From positions 2,055,169 to 2,119,168 of the forward strand of contig LR746276.1 in NCBI GenBank assembly GCA_902729315.2: a DNA stretch of 64,000 nt, read 5' to 3'. Below are positions 1 through 12,000 of the stretch, one piece after another (within the stretch, counting starts at the first letter, position 1; every line of letters begins with the position of its first letter). The position numbers were made by a program, and so were the translations under genes. The notes under the pieces are model-generated. The model was not told where the DNA came from, did not search any database, and saw only the letters and a program-made list of their open reading frames with translations. This stretch comes from Spirodela intermedia. Lineage: Eukaryota > Streptophyta > Magnoliopsida > Alismatales > Araceae.

Positions 1-3000
1 GCTTTACCTGACATTAATTTATGGCCCAATGTTCCAGCAAGACAATAACTGAAAAGGTGAGAGAGGAAATGTGAACGATATAAGAATGACGGTTATTTAC
101 ATATTTCCGTTCAAATTAAAATAGGTCATAACATCAACATCGGCTGATGTTAATGATCTGGGTTTAGCGATCATGGGTTCACATAAAAGCAATAGCCAGG
201 CAGATCAAAACAGAAAGTTCCAACCAGATTAAAAGGATTGCCCTCCGGGAGCTGAGTGTATGATACACCAAAGTTATGTGAGGTGACTGTATTCCAACCA
301 CTTGGGTGGGAAAAAAACATCAATATTTTTGAGTTCTGAACCTATCCGTTCCAAATCAATGAGCCCAAATAGGCAATAATAGTAGGTGAGGTCTACAGGA
401 TATGAACCAACTCAGAAAAAAAAATTGACGAGGTAATTTTCATGCTGATTGAAGCAGGGGCAACAAAGTAAAATTAAAACAAAAAACAACGTTTCTCGGG
501 TAAGGTTCATATCTAACTACTGATTAGGGTATGATGCCGGTGTTAGATAGGACAGGCGACCTAAATTTTCGTAAAAGAAATATTCAGAAGATTGCTGGCC
601 AGATGCCTCAGAAAATACCTTTGTAATGCTTCGAAAGGGTAAAAGTATTCAAGTAGCGTGTTTCAAAGTCTGGCCAGTTATATGATCGACGAGGTGTTGG
701 GGGAGGAAAGCGTTTTATTCTCACAGAGGAATTGCTACTGATGGGATTTGATGACAACAGTTTAGAGGCGGAGAGGCTATTACTTTTGCACAAGTTGCTG
801 CTTTCAGTTGAAATGTAGTACAGACCAGTTTTGATTGCCTTCCCAAACTAAATGTTCTCATCAGATAAATAAAGACTCACCCAGGTAATGTGACAAGGTT
901 CTTCTCAGATGGAGCCCATTGTTTGAATACTTCAACAGAGAAGCCACCAGTAAGCATTCCAGGAGTGGCAAAGAGAACACATGGACCGGGATCATTAATC
1001 ATCGATGGCTTGAATGGGCATACTGAAACAACATATGACTGAGGTTAAAAATAAAAAACACCAATAGGCATAAAGAAAGAAGATGTCCACGGAATTAGAA
1101 AGCACTAAACATCAATCATTCTAAAGTTTCCTAGATCGCTTCTGCAAACATCTTTAATATTCTTTCCTAGCCTGTGCTTCAAAACAAAAATACCAAAAAT
1201 CAATAGGATATAATAAAAATCACATGGTTTTACATATTCAAAGAAATAAAAAAATTTGAAGCGAATATTCGTTAATCGAACAATTATGATAGATCCATTT
1301 GTTCTGCATGAAAGTTGTCAGAGATTTGTTAAACCGTGAGAGTTTCTTTGCCATGCCCTTGGCCCTTGCCTCGTTAAGCCAGCACTGAGTCAACTTGGTT
1401 GGCCTCACGATGGACATGAAGAATTACAACAATGTATCTTACATAATCAAAGGATACCCTTTCCCACAATGTTATCCCCAAATTCATCCAAAAACAAAGA
1501 TGATTATCCCCAGGTATGACAGTTATTGGCACACACTTATTGCAATAAATTAGCTATAATTTGTCACTTGTCTGACAATCAAACTGGTTCCAGCTCCAAT
1601 CAACAGTAGTGCTCCATTAATGAGATCTTCGAAAGGAAATGAAAGTGCCTCATCATGTCGAACTATCTAGCATTAGATTAAAGTATATTATAGTAATCAA
1701 TGACAGGCTATAACCTTCATTATTGATCCACATAAGTATTAACACTGTTGAATCCTACATTCAGTACATATTTGAGACATGACGATCCATTAATGACGAT
1801 CAAAGATTAACTAGCTGATAAAAAGGAGAAGAACACGGGTATCAAAAAGGGGAACAATGTTCGCGTACATGACATACACTTGTAAGAGCTATATGTCCGT
1901 ACCCCACTTTAACAAATTCGTTGACTGCTAAATAAATAAACTTCATCATGATAAGGGCCTTAGGATGATTAAAATCTTTCATCAGGTCGAACTATATGAT
2001 TAATATCGAGATCTGCCAATTGTACATGCTTGATGTACGTGAAATGTAAACCCATACATCTCCATAATCCTAGGATAAAAATAAGAGACAGTTAAATTAG
2101 GCTCATCAAGGTACCAAAACAGTACTTTCGAATAGAAAAACCAAAGTCATTTTCAATAATTAAGTCATTCATGAATTATAATTCAGCGCAATAAACTTTT
2201 CTAAACTGGGTAAGCATACCATGTTTGAAGTCGAATGCATTTTTTATGGCAGAAGTATCCTTTATCCTACGGCTAGTCCACCCAATAAACGTCTTATAAT
2301 ACATATTCGCTTGAATTGTCAAACCTGGGAAATAAAACAAAGTAGAAATTGGAAAGTAGGACCGTGGTTAAGCAATAAAAATGATATATTTATAAAATAT
2401 AAAATAAAATTGAATTTATTCCAATTATATTCCTGATTATTTGAATATAGTGTTCATGTTTTTGAAGTCTTGAAATTTCAATAGACAACTGGATTTATCA
2501 TTTGAATTGAATTTGGATTTATATGACACGTTTTAGTGTGCATGTTCTTAAACAAATAAAGATATATATTTGGGTCAAATATTGTTAAATATAATTTGTT
2601 TGACCAAACACAGGATGTAAACATAAGCAGATAGAACGAATTGGGCGTTTGAACCTGATGGTTGTTAGACAACATGAGGGGAACTGAGTAGAATTCATCC
2701 TAGAAATCTATAACTTAGAGCTCTTACTTTCAGAAAGGCAAAGGTCTTAGACTTTAAACCTTAGACACACTCTTATTAAATATCTCAATTACAGAGTCTA
2801 ACGTGCTAAACTTCAAGGTTGTTTGAGCATACATTTGAATCTCAGTATGGGAGGATCTGCGCATGTGCAGAAATAGCATAGAAAAAAAGGAAAAAGAACC
2901 TCAAACGAATAAATAGAACCGATTTAGAGCGATGATAATCAACAGGCTCTAGATGATGAAAATAATGATTCATTAAAAATATACCTGAGACAAGAAAAAG

Positions 3001-6000
3001 GATAGAGGAGTGAATCCACATTCATCTTCTTAGACATCTAGGATTTAACTAAAATTGATAGAAACGAACAATGGGAAGAAGTTCCAAAGCAATACGCAAA
3101 GGAACAGCAAGAGCATTGTTTGTAGACATTATATGGATGGAGATAATTGTGAATCTTTTTATCACCCATGAAATAGCTTGTCACATTTAGGTTATCAGTA
3201 AGAACTGACAAATTTATAAAGAGTACCAACCACCCTCAAGAAAAAAAGCCAAATGCCAAACAAAATTCCAAATGATGTACGAAGAAAACATGTTACCCAA
3301 GAAAATTTGAATTTCATAACCTTAATTTGATACTAACAGTCAACATTCACTAGATTTCGTCCTATTTGTTTCTTTGAGTTTATTACTTTCTTTTATTTCT
3401 GTTATGTCCCTATGAAATCTAATATGGATTCATTGGGACTTGTTGGAACCATTAACATCTGTACTTCAGAACAGCACTAGGAATGAAACTGTTTTTTTCC
3501 TGCACATATTTTCTGTTGCTCTCTAGGTGGCGGTCTTGGAATCCTAACGCCAGAGTCAAAGAATTGGCACTCACCATTATGAATCTTGTATATAAGTTTA
3601 AGAACAAAGCGATGAGATTTTATGAAACCAAAAAATGACGCAAATCGAAGTAGAATGGCTTAGGGGTCAAACCCAATGCCAAAGGGCGGAAAATAGTCTA
3701 CAGAATCGTCTGATACACTGTTACGAATTGATGTCCTATGGTGAAGGGTCTTTCAGGGTGGATCAATGTGCACCGTTATATCAATATTGGGCTTCAGTCC
3801 CACTTTCCAAGTGTGATAACAGCCTTGAAACTAGTCATTTAAACCATTGAAGCTAGTCTTGGAATGGTTTCCAGTGAAGACAACAATACATAGAAGAAGC
3901 CTATAAAATTAAAAAACGGATTTAGATGTCAATTCAAACTCCTTTAACAACTCTAAAATGTTAAAGCCTAAGAGGAAACGTATTTTAACTCATAAACATT
4001 TCAAAAAAATTATCCTGTGATAAGGGTCCACAAACATATGCTAGAAGGAAGAAGGCCCAAAGTCTAATAAGTCAATAACGGTTAGCATGATTGAGGGAAG
4101 GCACAACTATGGCAAGGAACAGTTATGGCAAAGAGTAGTTATGGCAAAAGTAGTTATGGCAGGAGACTTACTGCCCACATAAGAGAGGGAAAGGAGAGGA
4201 TATAAGGATGCGCGGATCAGGAAGGAGAGGAAGGGGAAGATTGGTGTTAGATCTCATGCATCTACAAGGAAGGGGTTGGAGGGTTGTATGCGACCCTCCA
4301 TCTGTTCTGAGTTCTTTTACTGTGCTTTATCTTTGTTTATTTCTGTTCTAGAGATTGTTTCTTTCATCTAATACAAATTATTCATAGTTCTTTGATCTGG
4401 GTTCTTATCATTGGTATCAGAGCCAGACTGGGTTATTCCTGTATGATTAAAGGGCTTACTATTGCGAGGATGGAATCTTTGGAAGCTGATCTTGAAGCTC
4501 TTAAGGAAGACAAGAGGGGTACAAAAAAAATGCTACAACAAGTCACCCAACAACTAGCAGATTTGATGACACGCCTACCACATGAACCTCCATCGGAGTA
4601 GTCCCAGAGACAACCAGAACCACACTCACTCCAAAATCCGGAGCAAAGGGAGGGTATTTATAAGCCCAACTGCCAGACTGAGCTTCCAAATTTCACTGGC
4701 GATAATCCAAATGGATGGTTACCATGGGCTGAGAGGTATTTTCGTATTAGCCAATGCCAAAACATGATCGTTTAGAAGTAATAATGCTGAGCATGGAGGG
4801 TGATGCCCTAGATTGGTATCTGTGGATGAAAGATTGCTTTCCATTCCGTGATTGGTATGATTTTAAAATCCTAGTGATCGATTTGGTTCATCAGCAGCTA
4901 ACAACACGTATCAGAAACTTTTGAACATGAAACAAGAGAGTTCCATGTTGGAATATAAGGTAGAGTTTGAATGACTCTCAACCTATCTTCCGAACATACC
5001 AACATAAATACTAGAGCATACCTATTTGAAAAGACTCAAGCTTGAGATCCAATCAGAATTATCTATGTCCAAGCCTATTGGGTTACGTGAAATTATGAAT
5101 ACTTCAGTGTAGGCCGAAGCTCATATCCGTACTCTATGGCAAGCATGGAAGCAAGAACAACCACGACCACCCAAACATGTCATAGCTGCTTATGCTCCAC
5201 ACCAAGAAAGGCCTCCTCTGATATCTAATTTCAGAAATGAGCAATCTAATTTGGAGAAAACCCAAGTGACCACAGCTAGTGCCTCAAGTAAAGATAAGAC
5301 GTTCACATATACTCCACAAAATATGAGCAATAACAGGGGAAATAGAAGATAGATATAATTGACAGAAGCTAAACTACAAGAAAGATGGAACAAAGGACTA
5401 TGTTTCTATTGTAATGACAAGTTTGGACCAGGCCACAGATCCAGGTAGGACCTTAATTTACTTATTGTCTAGGAGGAGGAAAAGTCCCAAAAAGACTTCC
5501 AAGAGGAAGATTAGGCTCCACTAGAGCATTGCTCACAAGAGGAAGGTATATTCACAGCCCATGTCTCATTAAATTCCGTCATGAGATTGACTCAGCATCG
5601 GATTATGAAGGTAAAAGGCATCGTGCAAGATAAACAGGTAACCATTCTTCTTATAGACACTGGTGCTACCCATAATTTCGTCTGTAATAAGCTGCGGGAA
5701 GAGCTATCCTTATATGTCAACGAATTCTATAGCTATGGTGTTGTGATGGGCAATGGGCATACCGTGCAAGGTCATGGGATATGCCATAACATTCCACTCA
5801 AAATCCATGATCTCCTCCTTATTCAAGATTTTCATCCCTTGATCTAAGTAGCACAAATGTCATACTAGGAATATAGTGGCATAAAACACTAGGGTGGATA
5901 CATTCACACTATGGGCAATTAATCATGAAATTTATGCTGAACAACACGATCTACACCATTCATGGGGATGCAAGTTTTAAACAAAACAACAATATCTTTC

Positions 6001-9000
6001 AAAGCAATAGAATGTGAATTAAAAAGAAGCCACATATGTCCACTAGAATTACACCAATTGTTAGGTACCGCACTGGATTTTAGTTCCCCACTAAAATAGT
6101 CATAGATAGTGGTCAGACTACAGAAATGGTTCCCACAAGTCTTTGAAGTTTTGTCAAGGTTTCATCTATAAAGAACAATTGATCATGCCATCAATTTATT
6201 ACCGTGTACTCAGCATATTAATCTACACCCATACAGGTACACATAATTTTAGAAGGATGAAATAGAACGGCTTGTCCATGAACTATGTATTGTAGGCATC
6301 ATTCAACCTTCTAAAAGTCCATTTGCTAGTCACATACTACTTGTAAAAAAAAAGGATGACAACTGGCGATTCTATATTGATTACAGGGCCTTAAATAAAT
6401 CCACGATTCCAAATATGTTCCCTATTCCTATTGTTGATGAGTTGTTGGAAGAGCAGCATGGACTGTCATTTTTTTCTAAACTAGATTTGAAGTCTGGTTA
6501 CTATCAAATCCGTATGAAACAAAAAGACATCCAGAAAACCGTTTTCAAGACTCATGAGGGTCATTACGAATTTAAGGTTATGCCATTCGGGCTCTCTAAT
6601 GCCCAAACCACAGTTCAATACTTAATGAATGATATATTTCGACTTTATATATGGAAATTCGTATTGATATTTTTTGATGATATCTTAGTATTTAGCAAGA
6701 CTCATCAAGAACATGATGAGCATTTGGATAATGTCCTATTCTTGCAGCTAATAGCCTTTATGTCAATGAAAAAAATGTCAATTCAAGCAATCTCAATTGG
6801 AATACCTCGGCCACTGGATTTCTACAGACGGAGTATCTACAAATCAAGGAAAAATTGCAGCAATATGAGACTGGCCTACTCCTGCGAATTTGAAAGCATT
6901 ACAAGGATTCTTAGGAGTGACTGGCTATTATCGTTGGTTTGTCAAATGTTATGCCACTTTATCATGGCCCCTAACTAGATTGCTCAAGAAAAATTATTTT
7001 CATTAGGACTCTGATGCTCAAGAAGCTTTCTATAAACTAAAGTTGGCGATGACTTCCACATCAGTTTCGGCCCTGCCTAATTTCTCTCAAAAATTCTTAG
7101 TTGAGACATATGCTTTAGGGCACGGCATAGGTGCAGTATTGATGCAGGAAGGACAACCAGTAGCTTATTTCAATCATGCCTTCAAGGAACACTCTTGTCT
7201 AAAGTCAACCTAAGAAAGAGAACTCATTGCCATTGTGACGGCAATTTAGAAATGAAAGCATTATCTCATGCTCCACCCTTTCATCATTCGGACAAACCAA
7301 TATAGTTTGAAATTCATATTTGACCAAAAAGAAATTCACTCAACATATCACAAATGGGTCACTAATCTAATGAGATTTAATTTCAAATACAATATAAGGA
7401 AGGCAAGAAGAATGCAGTTGTAAATACACTATCTAGAGCACCACAATTGGGAGAGGCAGGGTGGCACCCATGTGCATTGCACAAGGAGTGGATGTAACCA
7501 CAATCAACAAAGAAGTGAAAGATGACTCACAATTGTCCAAAATCAAAATCACAAATAGAAGGCTCAACTTCTTTTCCACATTACTCAATTCAACAAGGGT
7601 CACTTCTCTACAAAGGTCGACTGGTGTTACCTCTTATATTTACTCTTCTCTCCACATTACTACGTGAATTTCATGACAGCCCATTAGGAGGTAATGTTGG
7701 ATTTTTATAAAACCTACTGACGAATTACTCAGCACGTCCATTGGCCTGGCATGAAGAAAAAGATCAAACAGCATATTAATGAATACATTATCTGTCAATT
7801 GAATAAGGCTTCGACCTTGTCACCAATAGGACTTTTGCAGCCCTTGCCTATTCCAAATATGATCTGGGAAGACCTCTCCATGAATTTTATAGAGAGTCTA
7901 CCTAAATCCAAAGGCAATGACTCCATTCTCGTCAGAGTAGACAAATTCAGCAAATTTTGACACTTTATACCCCTCAAACATCCATTCACAGCCAAAGACA
8001 TTGTCCAGATCTTTGCAAAATAAATCATCAAGCTGCATGGCATTCCAAGATCTATTGTGACTCATAGAGGGACTGTATTTACCAGCACTTTTTAGAAATC
8101 ACTCAACAAATTTCAAGGCACAGAATTGAAAATGAGTTCTTCCTATCACCCATAAACAAATGAGCAAACATAGGTGGTGAACCGAAGCTTAGAGAATTAT
8201 CTCTCATGCTTTACTTATGATAAACCTAAGTTATGTAGTGACTGGTTACATTGAGCTGAACTTAGTTACAACACTTCTCATCATTCTGCCATCAAGATGA
8301 CCCCTTTAAAGCAGTGTATGGATGGGACCCTCCCACACTTACATTATGGATCTCCTATGTCAACAACTAATGCAGTTGACACTTATCTAAAAGAAAGAGA
8401 TGGTACACTTCAACTTCTCAAGGAACATCTCTTGGCCACATAGTCCAAGATGAAAGCACAAGCTGAAAAACATTGAAGAGACATAGAGTTTCAAGTGAGA
8501 GACTTGATTTATATCAAGCTCTGACCTTATCGTATGAAATCATTAGCCAAGAAAGCTAATGAAAAACTGAATCCCAAATTTTTTGGCCCTTGCCCTATCA
8601 AGGAGCGCGTTGGCCAGATGACATAAAATTAGAACTTCCCAACTCCATAACTATTCACCCAATTTTTCTCATTTCTCAACTTCGCAAAGCACTAGGGAAT
8701 TCTGCTTACTGTCAACCAATTCCAAGCATACTGACTGATGCTTTGGAATGGAATGTGACCCCCCAAGATATCCTCACCATTTGAAATTCCTCTTTTGACA
8801 CAGAAGTCTTGGTCAAATGGGCTGATCTCCCTAATTTTGAAGCTACGTGGGAACTAGCTTCACACCTCCACCAGCAATTTTCAGACTTCCACCTTGAGGA
8901 CAAGGTGAAGCTCATGGGGGGGAGTATTGATAAGGCTCCACGCACATATGCTAGAAGGAAGAAGGCCCAAAGCCCAATGAGTCAATGACTGTTAGCATGA

Positions 9001-12000
9001 TTGAGGGAAGGCACAACTATGGCAAGGAACAATATGACAAGGAACAGTTATGGCAAAGAGCGGTTATGGTAAGAGCAGTTATGGCAAGAGACTAACTGCC
9101 CAAATAAGAGAGGGAAAGGAGAGGATATAAGGATGGGCAGATCAGGAAGGAGAGGAGGAAGAAAATTGGTGTTAGATCTCATGCATCTACGAGAAAGGGG
9201 TTAGAGGGTTGTATGCGACCCTCCATCTGTTCTGGGTTCTTTTACTGTGCTTTATATTTATTTATTTCTGTTCTAGAGATTGTTTCTTTCATCTAATACG
9301 AATTATTTGTATTTCTTTGGTCTGGGTTCTTATCATCCTGTTTCCTATATTTTGAGGGCCGTAAATATCCCGAGTTCAAAGTGGGGCTTTGAAATAAGGC
9401 TTGATTTATGCTATCTGTTTCACGTTTATGTGGAAAGAATGTAGGAGTCATAACTTGAGATAGTATTTCTGTGGCAAAGACAAGGGTTTCGACAATCTAG
9501 CGCCAGTTCAATTAGTCATTCCAACATGATTTTCTTGCAGGCATGTTAGAGTTTGGGAATAGTTCTTGTGTGGATCAATAAGAGAGAATTTAGATCGGTG
9601 AGCTAGTACAATATCAACAACTGGTTGTATGAAGGCGAAATAATAGCAGAGTGAATTCACAAGGAGAAACATAGGGAGTGTGGTAGACTGGACAACTGAC
9701 AGAATAAGTCTAATCCTTTCATTCTTCTCTATTTGCATTTTCTTTACACGTCCTCTCACTCCTATGGTTTGTATCTTAATTTCGAAGGTTTAGGTTAAAT
9801 TCTGAAAGGCAAGATTCACCTCCATCTTCTTGAATTTACTATACAAGGAAATTTCGTTCTTTAGCATCCACACAATGTAGAACATTTTGTGACACAGCAT
9901 CTACCTGGCATCCTCTCAAATGTCTCTTGTTCACACATACTTCAACTTTCTAGGGTAAAATGACGTATTGAATGGCCAACGATTCCAAGCCTCTACTCCA
10001 GTTTGCACCCATTGCAGACCCAATTTCACAATGAAGAAGTATAAGGAGCTGTATTTTTCAGGGTCTTTGGGAACAACTTAGTAAAGAGTTTCTTGAAACT
10101 TAGACTTGTGAAGTTAAATTTTCGCTGTCATACGTTCAAGATGAGGCTTCATATTTAGAAAATTCTGGGTCAACAAAGTCCAAGAACGATCAATAGAAAA
10201 ACTGATGGCACTCTACAAAGGTTCAGAAGCTCCCAAGATTTATCTAAACCAGATCCTCAAAAGAACCACATAGTCCGGTATTGCAACTATAGTTCATATT
10301 GTAATCCAAAATAGTTGGTCAAGGAAAAACCATTCCTTAATGTCCACTTATGATGCCCCTTCTGACTAGCATTCCGTAACAGTATATGCACCTTTGAGCA
10401 GGTAACGGAAATACAATAGGTCCTAGAGAAGCAGCTTTACTGACGTGATGAATTCACTTAATATATTTAATGTATGTAATAGACAAGTATTCAGTGTTGA
10501 CACAGGCACTTTTTAAGAAATCGAAAATCAATTTTGAGAGACTTCTACAAATTTAAATTGAAAAGATCTGAGATATATGAACATTTGGAAAATGAAGACT
10601 GCAGATTTATGCAGTAGAATCCGTGATCTCGACTAAAATCAGCTTGGACTTAAAATGATGATGACGATGAAAGGATGATAATGATACTGATAATGACCAT
10701 GACCATGATAGCATGAAGATTTTCACAGGAAAGAAAATACGACGTCCTTTTTTGGATGTACGTGAAAAAATGTTGATTATATAATGATGCTACCGGCTGA
10801 AAAGTAGATAGGAATATTAAGGTTCATGCGCTCCCAATAATCATCCAATAGAATGCAGAGTTCCTGATTCAGAAAAAAAGCTGATCAGAATCAACAAACA
10901 CTAAGGTCATCTTGAAATCAAGGCAAGTCTTAAGCTCAAAAACATAGCAAAAATGTATTCCTGACCAACCATTAGAAGGCAAGATACCAATAAAGTGACA
11001 AACTGCTGTATGCACTTCAATTGCGATATGTTCAAGCTCAAAAGAGTTTAATATGTAAAAAGAAATAGGCAGAAAGCATATTGTTCTGAACTACGTGTTA
11101 TGGGTTTACTTATTAGGGAAAAAATCAGATTCCTCATTTTAGGACCCAACAGAGCAAATAAAATTCTCACATCTACGATATGTTCTTGGATACCAGTTCA
11201 GGATTTGCGTTTAGGGATTCTCACAACTAAAATTCTCATAACCAGTCCATTCCTTCTGAAGTCCACTGCCAAAAAGAGTTTTAAGATTCATTTGCTTTTT
11301 GAGATCTCATAGCTACCTAGATAAACCTCAATCTCACCATCCTTGATACATCACTAGGACTTTTCACTTCTTTTTCCTTTCTCTTTTCGAAGGGTAAGGA
11401 GGGAACCCTAATTTCTTTTACAGCAAGTTCTATGCGCCTTTGCTTTCTCCTTAAACAGCTGACTTCGTCACCGAACTACAAAATCACTTTGAAGACCATA
11501 ATTTGAGTTGGCTAGAACAGAGAAAGGATGGTATAACTCCTGTATGAAAAGGACAAAGCTTTGCTAAGCAAAAGGATGTACAGTCTAAGGATTAGAATTG
11601 TTTTCTATAGTAGTAAATGATTATAAAATGTGGACAGTATTAAAAAAGATGTTTTTCGCAAACAACAGAATGAACGAATTACGGGATACAGCATATTCGA
11701 TCATAAGAAATACAAAATCTAATATTTACAGTAAGGAAACATCAAGAGTATGGGGAACAGTGTAGACCAGAAAATAGTCTAAAAAATGACCAAAAAACCA
11801 GTAGAACTTAAAAAGAGTCTCTCAAACTGTTTCACCTGTGCACGGCCTAAAGCAAACGCTGGAATAAGGACCTTCCCTCCCCCAGAAACACATTTATGAA
11901 CCTGAATATCAATTATGGAAACCAATATCAATAACTTTTTAAGAGCATTTTATAAAGAACCTAAAAGAGCAAACATTTATTCACAGCATCAGGCAATATA

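Larger units (their letters stand above)
4018..9335 (+). mobile_element. Ty3/gypsy chromovirus, complete length but inactivated
   Basis: The element is flanked by the direct repeat TCCTG (4013-4017 and 9336-9340), the target-site duplication. LTRs start TGATAAG and end CTTATCA, a 7-bp terminal inverted repeat. Internal order is primer-binding site, gag, protease, reverse transcriptase, RNase H, integrase, chromodomain and purine tract, which defines a Ty3/gypsy chromovirus. It lies in intron 9 of the CPSF73-II-like gene, in the opposite orientation to that gene. All reading frames are broken by stops and small indels, so it cannot move by itself. The two LTRs differ at a few dozen sites by eye, so the insertion is not recent. 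Confidence 0.93.

Noticed and set aside
608-793. Open frame of 61 codons on the minus strand (with [18 protein letters not shown])
   Set aside because: It lies between two well-placed exons of the CPSF73-II-like gene whose phases join directly, and it matches nothing in that family. Treated as intron.
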